Source: an uncultured Opitutaceae bacterium
Lineage (GTDB): Bacteria; Verrucomicrobiota; Verrucomicrobiia; Opitutales; Opitutaceae
NCBI GenBank assembly: GCA_903862935.1
Contig: CAIOZY010000023.1
Coordinates: 1-60,163 of the forward strand
Reading direction: 5' to 3'
DNA: 60,163 nt
In this document: piece by piece, positions 18,003 through 26,213 of the stretch
Layout of the letters: each line of letters starts with the position of its first letter
Position numbering within the stretch: position 1 is the first letter of the stretch
The notes under the pieces: generated by a model
Seen by the model: only the letters and a program-made list of their open reading frames with translations
What the model was told of the DNA's origin: nothing
Database searches by the model: none
Program-made: the position numbers and the translations under genes

Positions 18003-18206
18003 ATGAGGACGAACAAGCTCCGCGAGCTGTTGAGGGCTGGAAAACCGACTCTGGGCACCCGGCTCGACACCGCATCGCCCGAGCAGGCCCCGCACTATGT
18101 GGACCTGGGAGGCAGGCACTTCTCTATCGGGGTCGATCACCGCATCCTCTTTGACGCGTGGAGGTCGGGAGGGGAGAAGCTGTGCAAGGTGATGGAGCGC
18201 CTCTGA
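18003..18206 (+). pseudogene. HpcH/HpaI-type aldolase remnant with an in-frame internal deletion
   Basis: The 67-codon frame begins MRTNKLRELLRAGKPTLGTR, the usual N-terminus of HpcH/HpaI aldolases. It then jumps, after GTRLDTASPEQA, to the family C-terminus (HYVDLGGRHFSIGVDHRILF, SGGEKLCKVMERL). The central ~180-190 residues that hold the metal ligands and active-site Arg are gone, yet the frame is kept. There is no good ribosome-binding site. This is best read as a deletion remnant rather than a new small protein. The intact ancestor would cleave 4-hydroxy-2-oxo acids, which fits the neighbouring amidohydrolase. Confidence 0.75.
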
Positions 18207-18264
18207 CCCGAACGGCCCCCGGGGTCCGGGCCGCCGGGGACGCATCTTCCGAACGTTTTTTCCC

Positions 18265-19272
18265 ATGGCCAAACTTCCCGCCTACCTCCGACGCGACATA
18301 CGGTTGCTCGACGTGCATTCGCACTCGGGCTTCGAGCCGCTGCTCTACCTGACCCACGGCTTTCCGTTCTGCCAAAGCCTGCGCAACAGCTTCGAGGACA
18401 ACGAAAGGTCGGGAATCACTCACGCCGTCGTGTTCCCGCTGTGCACGAGCCTGTACTACGACCTGCCGGCGATGCAGCGGGGAAAGATCAAGCTTGAGCG
18501 CAGGATCGGAACGGCTCCCTTTGCGTTCGAGAACGAGCACCTGCTCAGGCAGATCTACGAGATCTTTCCCGATTACAAGCGGATGTTCATGCCGTTTATG
18601 ATGCTCGACACCGCCCGGGAGGCTAAGAAGCAGGTCCGGGCCCTGTCTTCCCTGCTCGACCGGTTCCGGTTCTACGGGCTCAAGGTCCACCCCCGAACGA
18701 CCCAGGCTGCCGTCTCGACCCTGGGCGGACCGGGCCGGCCCCTGCTGGATTTTGCCCGGGCAAACGACCTGCCGATTCTCTTCCACTCAGCCTATCCGGG
18801 CTCCCCGGACCGTCTCTCGCAAATTTCGCAAATCCTGGACTTGGCCCGCGCGTACCCCGGCCTGCGGTTCTGCGCCGCGCACTTCTGCGGCTTTCACCAG
18901 AAGACCTTCGAGGAAGCCGCCCGCTACGACAATGTGTGGGTCGACTCGGGTGCGATGTCGATCGGCTGCGACGTGGTGGTGCAGAAGTTAAAGATCTACG
19001 AGGCCGGCCCGGCTAAGATACCCGGCGACTACAGGGATCCCCCGGCCGTGTTCGCAGAAATCGCCCGGCGTTTTCCGGACACGTTCATGTGGGGAACCGA
19101 CAACCCGGCGCACACCTGGGTCAGCAGCTCCCCGGCCAAGCCCGGGGGCAAGCCGCAGCGGGTCGAGCTCTGGAGTTCCATGGATCGCGAGAAAAGGCTG
19201 CTGCGCGACGTCTCGGGGGCCTTGCGCCGCAAGGTGGCCTTCGAGAACGCCCTGGATTTCCTCGAGGGCTAG
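18265..19272 (+). CDS. Amidohydrolase family protein (amidohydrolase-2, TIM barrel)
   Basis: A 335-residue metal-dependent hydrolase or decarboxylase. Metal-site candidates are HSH in LLDVHSHSGFE, the Lys/His in YGLKVHPR, His in LPILFHSAYPG, His in CAAHFCGF, and Asp in MWGTDNPAH, the standard order of the family. It lies 58 bp after the aldolase remnant on the same strand and may once have belonged to one catabolic unit. Substrate unknown. It converges with the sialidase-like gene at 19281. Confidence 0.8.
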   Translation: MAKLPAYLRRDIRLLDVHSHSGFEPLLYLTHGFPFCQSLRNSFEDNERSGITHAVVFPLCTSLYYDLPAMQRGKIKLERRIGTAPFAFENEHLLRQIYEIFPDYKRMFMPFMMLDTAREAKKQVRALSSLLDRFRFYGLKVHPRTTQAAVSTLGGPGRPLLDFARANDLPILFHSAYPGSPDRLSQISQILDLARAYPGLRFCAAHFCGFHQKTFEEAARYDNVWVDSGAMSIGCDVVVQKLKIYEAGPAKIPGDYRDPPAVFAEIARRFPDTFMWGTDNPAHTWVSSSPAKPGGKPQRVELWSSMDREKRLLRDVSGALRRKVAFENALDFLEG

Positions 19273-19280
19273 GGCGGCGG

Positions 19281-20420
19281 TCAGCGCCCGTTTCCGAGAA
19301 GCCAAGGCACTGGCACTCGCCTGATCCGAAGGGTGCCCAGGCTGGGGCCGTTGGGGATTCCGACCGTGTAGGCGAGCAGGGCCGCGTTGCCGGCGAAGTG
19401 GATCGCGATGTAGGCGAAGGCCCCCGTGGAATCCCCCTCCAGGAGTCTCCGCAGGGGCCAGGTCCGGCCTCCGTCGGCGGACACGGCGGCCACGAGCGGA
19501 GTCCGTCCGCGGTACGGGTTGCCGTCGCTCGCAAAAGGAAAGAACCCCGAGTGGTCGTTGTAGACGGCGAGAAGTGAGACCGAGCCGGGCAGGCGCTTGA
19601 TGCTGGCCGGTGACATCGGCGACCTAAGCTCGGTCGGCTCCGGCGGGCTCCACGTCAGACCCCCGTCAGAGGAGCGGAATGAGAACTGGCATCCGAGGTC
19701 GGTCCGGGCCCAGGACAGGAGCGATCCGTCGGCCAGCTCCACCACACCGGGCTCCTGGAGGCCTCCCCGGCTCGGCGCCGGGCATCCCCACCAGCTGTTG
19801 GATTCCCGCCAGGTTGCGCCCTCGTCGTCCGAGTAGAACCAGAACACGATTCCCCGGGGATCGAAGGAGGCCTCGGTGTCCTCCATGCCTCGAGAGCGGT
19901 AGCGGGCCACCGGGAGAATGATGCGGCCGCCGCGCAGCTGCACGGCGCGGTCGTTATTGAGTTCCCAGTAGCCGGGTGCGGCGACTACCCGTCTCGGGTC
20001 CGACCAGGTCGCGCCCTCGTCGGAGGAGATCCGCATCACGGGATCGGCCTGAAGCCAGCCGCCGGCCCTCTTGACAATGTAGAAGATCGCGAGTTTCCCG
20101 CTTGCGAGCCTCAGGAGGGAGACGCTCATCAGGTTGGCGGCCTCTCCCTTCTCGGCGAAAGCCCCCGGGCTGCTCCAGGTGCGCCCTTGGTCGTCGGAGT
20201 GCACCTCCGCGATGCGGGCCGAGCTGTCGTCTCCGGAGCCGCCGAAAAATTGGGAATAACAGAAGATGATCCGACCCGACTTGAGGGTCGCAAACGAACC
20301 CTCTGAGTTGCGAGGAAACTGTGCGGTCGAGGGGATTGTGAGCACCACCTCGCCGGCGGGCTCCGCCGCGAGTGGGCAGGCGAGGAGGGCGGCTGCAGCC
20401 GCCACGAGGGCGTGCTTCAT
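19281..20420 (-). CDS. Secreted sialidase-like BNR/Asp-box protein
   Basis: A 379-residue exported protein with a signal peptide (ALVAAAAALLACPLAAEP). Five Asp-box motifs (SDDQGRTW, SSDEGATW, SDDEGATW, SSDGGLTW, SADGGRTW) mark a six-bladed beta-propeller of the BNR_2/GH33-like kind. The N-terminal Arg region reads FPRNSEGSF instead of the FRIP-type motif of proven sialidases, so the substrate may not be sialic acid. It diverges from the TonB receptor at 20595 and is clearly related to the protein at 24231. Confidence 0.83.
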   Translation of the reverse strand: MKHALVAAAAALLACPLAAEPAGEVVLTIPSTAQFPRNSEGSFATLKSGRIIFCYSQFFGGSGDDSSARIAEVHSDDQGRTWSSPGAFAEKGEAANLMSVSLLRLASGKLAIFYIVKRAGGWLQADPVMRISSDEGATWSDPRRVVAAPGYWELNNDRAVQLRGGRIILPVARYRSRGMEDTEASFDPRGIVFWFYSDDEGATWRESNSWWGCPAPSRGGLQEPGVVELADGSLLSWARTDLGCQFSFRSSDGGLTWSPPEPTELRSPMSPASIKRLPGSVSLLAVYNDHSGFFPFASDGNPYRGRTPLVAAVSADGGRTWPLRRLLEGDSTGAFAYIAIHFAGNAALLAYTVGIPNGPSLGTLRIRRVPVPWLLGNGR

Positions 20421-20594
20421 GGGGTCGCGGCGATCCTGGGGCGTGCCATCCCCCGGAGGACGGTCGAAGCCCCTGGAATGGGTGCTGGCATCTTGTTCGG
20501 GAGGGACCGACAGGGTTTTAATCGGGTTGTAAAATTAGTTATCATCATGTCGAGACTTTTGCTTCTAATGAATAATTGGCAATAGTACGCGCGT
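20421..20594. promoter_or_regulatory. Divergent promoter region between sialidase-like gene and TonB receptor
   Basis: An AT-rich stretch at about 20515-20585 stands out in the GC-rich surroundings and should hold both promoters. A perfect palindrome TACGCGCGTA (20586-20595) ends on the A of the receptor ATG, and no Shine-Dalgarno is visible there. With its central CG it could be an operator half or full site for the LacI-type regulator encoded at 23019, but no second copy was found. Confidence 0.35.
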
Positions 20595-22994
20595 ATGCCC
20601 AACCAAGCACCCCAAAAGGTCCGGGCTAATCCCCGGACATTATCCGCATTTGTGCGGATTCTCGCGGCCTGCGCCGCTTGCGTTAGCGTAGTAGTCACGG
20701 CTCGTGCCCAAGCCGACTCCGCAATGGCGGCGGCGGTCAAGGAGAAGGACGCCCAGATCGCGGCCCTGACGGCCGAAGTCGCCCGGCTGAAGGCCGCGCT
20801 GGAAAATGCCCCGGCGCCTGCCGCGGCAACCCCAGCACCCGCCGCGAGCTCGGCGCCCGTAGCCGTGGTCCAGACCCAGGCTCCGCTCGCGCCCGCTCCA
20901 TCCACCAACGAGGAGCAGGTCGTCAAGATGTCGGCCTTCGAGGTCCGCACCACTCAGGGCGCCGGTTACAGCGCCGGAAATGCCGCGTCGGCCCTCAAGG
21001 GATCGAAGCCGCTCATGGACCTGCCGGCCCAGATTATCGTCCTCACGAGCGACATCATCAAGGACATCGGCGCCTTCAAGGCCTCCGACGTCCTCGCCTA
21101 CGCAGGCGTCTCCTCGTACTACCGCGGCCCGACGGTCGAGTCCCGCGGATCGCGCGTCGGAAACCCGTACCTGGACGACGTGCCTCAGTCGCTGCCCTCC
21201 GGCGTCTCGGACAACGTGAACATCGATTCCTACCAGGTCATCAAGGGCCCGGTGCAGATCTTCTACCCCTTGGCCTCCCTGGGCGGCACCGTCCTTGAGA
21301 CGACCAAGAAGCCGCTGCCCGGCGTCAAACAGTACATCCTCGATGAGTCGATCCAGCAGTGGGGCCAGCAGCGCTTCACCTTCGACTTCAACGGCCCGGT
21401 GGGGTACCTCGGCGAGACCCGGGTCACCTACCGCGTCGAGGGCGTCGTCCAGACCGGACAGGGGCCCTTCTATAACGTCAAGGAGGACCATTACGGAATC
21501 TTTCCGAACATCGAGTTCGACTACAAGAACAGCTCGGTCATCCTCTCCTACGACGCCCAGATCCTCTACTACCTGCCCGGCGGCACGAGCATGCTGACCC
21601 CAACAGGCGGCCTGTACACCGGCAACGGGCGCCGGGTCGAGGGGGCTCCTCCGGGCGACCACGACCGCAACGAGCAGCACGACGTCAAGGGCATCTGGAC
21701 CCAGAAGATCTCGGACAACTGGCAGGTCCGCAGCCAGGCCTTGTACTGGAACTTCATGCGCTATGGAACGGGAGCCTTTCCGTCTACGGTCAACTGGAAC
21801 ACCAACAAGGCGACGTACACTGTGCGGCTGGACGATGCCCGGACGGCGGTCGCCAACGTTCAGAGCGACGCAATTGGCAAGTACAGCCTGGGAATGTTCC
21901 CCAATGAGAGCGCGTTCGGGTTTAACATGCAGGAGTCGACCGGCCTGAGCGAATTCTGGCAGAGCCCGACGGTCACGATTCCGATCGGCAGCGCCGACGC
22001 CATCAACGGAATCGTCCTCCCGGCTCCCTGGCAGAACCCCGAGCCCGCAAACCCGGGTTCCCGCTCCGAGCAGTTTCTTGGGAACGTCTACTACATGCAC
22101 TCGATCGACGTGATCCCCAACTGGCTGACGCTGGTGGGCGGCTTCACCTTCTCGAAGATCGAGACCGTGTCCGACACGAACATCGCGGTCGCCGGCCCCT
22201 ATCTCGCCACGGATCTGAACGGCCACTCGCTGCTGCACCGGATCGCGGCCATCGGCCACCTCGGCAAGGACGTGTCAATGTACGTCTCGGAGTCGACGAC
22301 CTTCAGCCCGTCCTCCGGTGTTACCTACCAGAACACGCCACTTCCCCCCGTCCTCGGCAAGAGCGACGAGGTGGGCGTGAAGACCGCGTTCTGGGACGGC
22401 AGAGTCTCGGCCTCGTTCGCCGTGTACAAGATGCAGCTCACCAACCAGGCGATCCTGGCTGCATTCCCCGCGCTGAACATTGCCGGAGCCAACTACTACA
22501 TCCCGATCGGAACCACGACCTCCAAGGGCTGGGACGCCTCGATGGCGCTGCAGCTCGTGTCCGGCTGGCAGATCATCGCCACCGGCTACGAGGGCACGGT
22601 GCATGACCAGAACGGCAACCCGGTCACCGCCACCTACGAGAACCAGTGGAGCGTATTCACGCGCTACGATCTGCCGAAGGACGGCCCTCTCAAGGGGTTG
22701 GGCATCGGCGGCGGCGTGAACCGCATCGGCGGACGCTGGTTCAACATGGCCTCGCTGACCGTGCCCGGCGGCGCTGCCAACCCGGTGAACAGCAGCGGCG
22801 TGGCGCTGTTCAAGCTGCACGAGGGCACCATGATGAATCTGTTCGCCGACTACGAACTGAACCGCCACTGGACCTTCCGCGTCAACTGCGAGAACGTCCT
22901 CGACCAGGCCTACCCGCTAGGCGCCCAGGGCGTCGGATTGGTGGATCCGAGCGACCCGCGCACGTTCACGTTCGAAACGACGTTCAAGTTCTGA
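20595..22994 (+). CDS. TonB-dependent receptor with N-terminal coiled coil
   Basis: A 799-residue outer-membrane receptor. A signal peptide (about 1-38) is followed by a short heptad-type coiled coil (MAAAVKEKDAQIAALTAEVA, then RLKAALE) and a 40-residue Ala/Pro linker. Then come VKMSAFEV, a TonB-box-like segment, and the plug (DLPAQIIVLTSDIIKDIGAF, SVSSYYRGPTVESRG-like region). The 22-strand barrel ends in the usual aromatic TFTFETTFKF. Position next to two sialidase-like enzymes and a glycosidase points to oligosaccharide uptake rather than siderophores. It has its own strong terminator (23023). Confidence 0.92.
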   Translation: MPNQAPQKVRANPRTLSAFVRILAACAACVSVVVTARAQADSAMAAAVKEKDAQIAALTAEVARLKAALENAPAPAAATPAPAASSAPVAVVQTQAPLAPAPSTNEEQVVKMSAFEVRTTQGAGYSAGNAASALKGSKPLMDLPAQIIVLTSDIIKDIGAFKASDVLAYAGVSSYYRGPTVESRGSRVGNPYLDDVPQSLPSGVSDNVNIDSYQVIKGPVQIFYPLASLGGTVLETTKKPLPGVKQYILDESIQQWGQQRFTFDFNGPVGYLGETRVTYRVEGVVQTGQGPFYNVKEDHYGIFPNIEFDYKNSSVILSYDAQILYYLPGGTSMLTPTGGLYTGNGRRVEGAPPGDHDRNEQHDVKGIWTQKISDNWQVRSQALYWNFMRYGTGAFPSTVNWNTNKATYTVRLDDARTAVANVQSDAIGKYSLGMFPNESAFGFNMQESTGLSEFWQSPTVTIPIGSADAINGIVLPAPWQNPEPANPGSRSEQFLGNVYYMHSIDVIPNWLTLVGGFTFSKIETVSDTNIAVAGPYLATDLNGHSLLHRIAAIGHLGKDVSMYVSESTTFSPSSGVTYQNTPLPPVLGKSDEVGVKTAFWDGRVSASFAVYKMQLTNQAILAAFPALNIAGANYYIPIGTTTSKGWDASMALQLVSGWQIIATGYEGTVHDQNGNPVTATYENQWSVFTRYDLPKDGPLKGLGIGGGVNRIGGRWFNMASLTVPGGAANPVNSSGVALFKLHEGTMMNLFADYELNRHWTFRVNCENVLDQAYPLGAQGVGLVDPSDPRTFTFETTFKF

Positions 22995-23018
22995 GCGGCG
23001 GCCCCAGGCCGCCTAGAG

Positions 23019-24119
23019 TTAACCCTCGGCCGGAGCCCGGCCGAGGGTTTTTCCTGCCACGAAGGTGGGGGTGATCAGGATCGGCCGCCGCGAGACCGGG
23101 TAGCCTGAAAGCAGCGTCTGGACGAGCTGGGCCGCGCGACGGGCCTGCTTGGCGCCCGTGTTGCGGTACCGGGTCAGTTCCGGGGCACCCAGCTCGAACA
23201 GGTTGTCGGTGTCCCGGGATACGAGCGAGATGTCCTCGGGGATTCGCAGCCCCGAACGCAGCAGGTGCACGATCGCCGTTTGGGTGTGAACCGGCCTCAG
23301 GGTTAGGATGGCCGTGGGCCGCGGGCGGTGGGCTATCAGCCAGTCGAGCTTGGCCTGCAGCTGCAGGGCGCTCTGCCCGGCATCCACGTCGATGATCGAG
23401 ATCTGCTGGCCGGCCTTGCTCAGCCCCTGGGCGAACCCGTCCCGGCAGGCGACGTCCCCGGGCATCAGGTCGTGGGGCAGGACAAGTGCAGTCGTCCGGT
23501 GGCCGAGCCGGGCCATGCATCCGGCCGCGTGCCAGCCCACCGCGCGGTAGTTCACATCCACGGATGGCAGCCGCACGCCCTCGTAGCAGGAGCCCAGGAC
23601 GAGGACCGGGACCCCTGAATCTTGGAACCAGCGCTGCACCGGCTCGGGCACCGTGAGCGTGACCCAGCACACGTGGCTGCGGCCCGCGGTGAGCCGCTCG
23701 AGGCGCGGCCCGGGGTCGGGGCTATTCAGCTTTGCGTCGACAAGTTCCTCCCAGCCGACCCCCTGCGAGGCGAGTTCCGCCCGCATGGCAAGCAGCACGG
23801 GGTGCTCAACCAGGCTTGCTGACTCACGGGACACCGACCGGACGACACACACGACGGGAGGGGCGTTCGACGCCCTCCGATGGGAGAGTACCCGGGAGCG
23901 GCGCCCCTTGCTGATCGCGATCAGGCCCTCACGGGCCAGTTCCGAGAGGGCTGCGTGGACCGACGGACGGCTGATCCCGAGCCGGCGGGCGAGCTCGTGC
24001 TCGCCGGGCAGGACGCTGCCCCAGACGCCGCGTTGGATCGCCTCCCGAAGGGCCGTCGCGGCCTGGTCCGCGAGCCGGCTCCGGCGGAACGGGGGAAAGG
24101 CTGGGACACTTTCGGGCAC
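23019..24119 (-). CDS. Transcriptional regulator: GntR-type winged helix fused to LacI-type sugar sensor
   Basis: A 366-residue regulator starting with GTG at 24119. Residues 10-75 are a GntR winged helix (LADQAATALREAIQRGVWGS, LPGEHELARRLGISRPSVHA). From about residue 88 it continues as a periplasmic-binding-protein/LacI effector domain (VCVVRSV, GVPVLVLGSCYEGV, LPSVDVNYRAVGWHAAGCMA, IPEDISLVSRD). This AraR-like architecture usually binds a sugar and represses catabolic genes. It is divergent from the sialidase-like gene at 24231 (111 bp) and convergent with the receptor, so both are likely targets. Confidence 0.87.
   Translation of the reverse strand: MPESVPAFPPFRRSRLADQAATALREAIQRGVWGSVLPGEHELARRLGISRPSVHAALSELAREGLIAISKGRRSRVLSHRRASNAPPVVCVVRSVSRESASLVEHPVLLAMRAELASQGVGWEELVDAKLNSPDPGPRLERLTAGRSHVCWVTLTVPEPVQRWFQDSGVPVLVLGSCYEGVRLPSVDVNYRAVGWHAAGCMARLGHRTTALVLPHDLMPGDVACRDGFAQGLSKAGQQISIIDVDAGQSALQLQAKLDWLIAHRPRPTAILTLRPVHTQTAIVHLLRSGLRIPEDISLVSRDTDNLFELGAPELTRYRNTGAKQARRAAQLVQTLLSGYPVSRRPILITPTFVAGKTLGRAPAEG
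23023..23052 (+). terminator. Rho-independent terminator of the TonB receptor gene
   Basis: A perfect 11-bp stem, 23023-23033 with 23037-23047 (CCCTCGGCCGG/CCGGCCGAGGG), with loop AGC and T5 (23048-23052). It lies inside the last codons (GRAPAEG) of the convergent regulator gene, so the regulator's C-terminal sequence is dictated by the terminator. Confidence 0.9.
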
Positions 24120-24230
24120 GGCCTAGCCATGTCATTTTTTTTGTCAGGTTGTCCACCCTTTTCACACGCGAATATCCCGCATCGTCTGGTCGGCGCTGGC
24201 TGCGCTCCGCCGCCGGTCCCGCTTCACCCC

Positions 24231-26213
24231 ATGCGCTCCCCCACGTTTTGCCTCGCCGCCCTGTTGTTGATCGCCCCCCTGACAGCCGCCCCCGGAAACC
24301 GGGTTGTCGTCAACTTGGAGCCGACCCCCGGGAATCCCCGCAACTCGGAGGGATCGTTTGTAACCCTCAAGTCCGGACGGATCCTCTTTTGCTACTCCCA
24401 GTTTTACGGCGGCCACCAGGACGAGAGCCCGGCGAGGATCGCAGAGATCCACTCCGACGACCGGGGACTGACCTGGAGCCAGCCCCGCCTGCTCTTCGAC
24501 AACGGCTCGAATCAGAACGTGATGAGCGTCTCGCTGCTGCGCCTGGCCAGCGGCAAGCTCGCTGTCTTCTACGCCGTCAAGCGCGACGCGTGGCGCGACT
24601 GCCACCCGGTCATGCGGGTGTCCTCCGACGAGGGGGCGAGCTGGTCGGACCCGAGACCGGTGATCTCGGCCCCGGGCTATTTTGTCCTGAACAACGACCG
24701 GGTCATCCAGAGCTCCAAGGGCAGGCTTATCGTTCCCGTGGCCTTCCACCGCCCGCGCGGCACGGCCGACGAGCGGGACTCCTTTGACCCCAGGGCCATC
24801 GCGCTGTGGTACACGTCCGATGACGAGGGAGTCTCATGGAAGGAGTCCTCGAGCTGGTGGGCGATGCCGGTCGCGAGCCGGTCGGGCCTGCAGGAGCCCG
24901 GCGTCGTGGAACTCGCCGACGGCTCGCTCTTCTCGTGGGCGAGAACCGACCAGGGCTGCCAGTTTGGATTCCGCTCCAGGGACGGCGGCGACACCTGGAG
25001 CCCGCCGGAGCCGACTGAGATGAAGTCCCCGGTGTCCCCATCAAGCATCCGGAAGCTCCCGGGTTCGGACGCTCTGCTTGCGGTCTACAACGACCACTCG
25101 GGCCGGTACCTTTTCCCCAGAGGACGGCGAACGCCGCTTGTCGCGGCGGTCTCCGAGGACGGCGGGGCCACCTGGCCCCGGGTCCAGCTTCTCGAGGACG
25201 ACCCGTCGGGCTGGTACTGCTACACGGCGATACACTTTGTCGGTGACGCGGTACTGCTGGGCTACTGCGCCGGAGACTATCCGGGCCACGGCCTGGACCG
25301 GCTCCGCATCCGGCGCTTCGACTTGGCCTGGCTAAGCGAGCCTCAGCCCCCGGCCCTGAATGCGCTGGCCACCAAGGCCCGCTCGATCCTGCACCGGATC
25401 GTGGCATCGGACCAAACCTTCGTCAAAATCCACGCCGCCGAGAGCCTGACCCCATTCGGCGAGGCCGAACCGGTGCGCCGGCTCTTCCTGGCCGAGCGCC
25501 CCCAGAACGAGGAATCGGCTTACCGGGTGGGGGTCTGGAGGGTTTTGTCAGCGACGGCCCACTCCGAGTCTGAGCGGGCCCAGTGGGTCCGGAAGGTCGA
25601 GGAGGTTTTCCTCGCCCCCGCCTATCCGAACCGGATCCAGGCCCTCGAGACTCTCTGCAAGGTCCGCGACCGGCTGAGTGGGAAGACGTTGGAGGCGGCC
25701 CGAGAGCTCGCCGCCGGGAAAAATGCCTCGGACGAGGTGATGGCCCTCTGGGCCCTGCAGATCTGCGGCGAACCAGGCGCCCTCCCGCGCCTTGCCGCGG
25801 CGCTGGGATCCGCCGACCCGGAGGTGAGGCTCAGGGTGGGCTACGCGCTGCGCTGGCTCCATCCCTCGGACCCGGCGACCCTGCACGCCCTCGCCACCGC
25901 CGCTGACGCCGAGCTGCCGCAGACGCGCGCCTACCCGTATGTCGTCGGCGCGGCGTTCTCCTCGGGGGCCGACCCGGCCCGCCTGGAGTCGTGGCGGTCC
26001 AAGTTGATGGGAATCCTGGAGCGCGGCACCGAGGACGCCCGCTTCGAGGCCTGCCAGAGTCTGATGCCCTCGCTCACCCAGGCCGACCTGCCCAGACTTG
26101 CGGCTCTTCTTGATAACGACAGCGAGAGCGACACGCGGATCGGTGCGGCCCGGTGCATCCTCTCTCTTGAGTCCCGCCCGGGCGCTGACAGGGCCCCCGT
26201 CCACCATGAGTGA
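24231..26213 (+). CDS. Secreted sialidase-like BNR protein with C-terminal HEAT-like repeats
   Basis: A 660-residue protein starting at the ATG at 24231, which gives a signal peptide (FCLAALLLIAPLTAAPG). The first about 370 residues are a BNR propeller closely similar to the protein at 19281 (RNSEGSFVTLKSGRILFCYS; Asp boxes SDDRGLTW, SSDEGASW, SDDEGVSW, SRDGGDTW, SEDGGATW). The rest is all-helical with repeated Ala/Leu/Glu units (ASDEVMALWALQICGEPGAL, SADPEVRLRVGYALRWL, ARFEACQSL), like HEAT/PBS-lyase repeats. Sialidase activity is uncertain because the RIP motif is absent. Its end overlaps the next start by 8 nt. Confidence 0.83.
   Translation: MRSPTFCLAALLLIAPLTAAPGNRVVVNLEPTPGNPRNSEGSFVTLKSGRILFCYSQFYGGHQDESPARIAEIHSDDRGLTWSQPRLLFDNGSNQNVMSVSLLRLASGKLAVFYAVKRDAWRDCHPVMRVSSDEGASWSDPRPVISAPGYFVLNNDRVIQSSKGRLIVPVAFHRPRGTADERDSFDPRAIALWYTSDDEGVSWKESSSWWAMPVASRSGLQEPGVVELADGSLFSWARTDQGCQFGFRSRDGGDTWSPPEPTEMKSPVSPSSIRKLPGSDALLAVYNDHSGRYLFPRGRRTPLVAAVSEDGGATWPRVQLLEDDPSGWYCYTAIHFVGDAVLLGYCAGDYPGHGLDRLRIRRFDLAWLSEPQPPALNALATKARSILHRIVASDQTFVKIHAAESLTPFGEAEPVRRLFLAERPQNEESAYRVGVWRVLSATAHSESERAQWVRKVEEVFLAPAYPNRIQALETLCKVRDRLSGKTLEAARELAAGKNASDEVMALWALQICGEPGALPRLAAALGSADPEVRLRVGYALRWLHPSDPATLHALATAADAELPQTRAYPYVVGAAFSSGADPARLESWRSKLMGILERGTEDARFEACQSLMPSLTQADLPRLAALLDNDSESDTRIGAARCILSLESRPGADRAPVHHE

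Noticed and set aside
20640-22259. A 539-codon open frame on the minus strand inside the TonB receptor gene
   Set aside because: Shadow frame of the receptor; no start context and no family resemblance.
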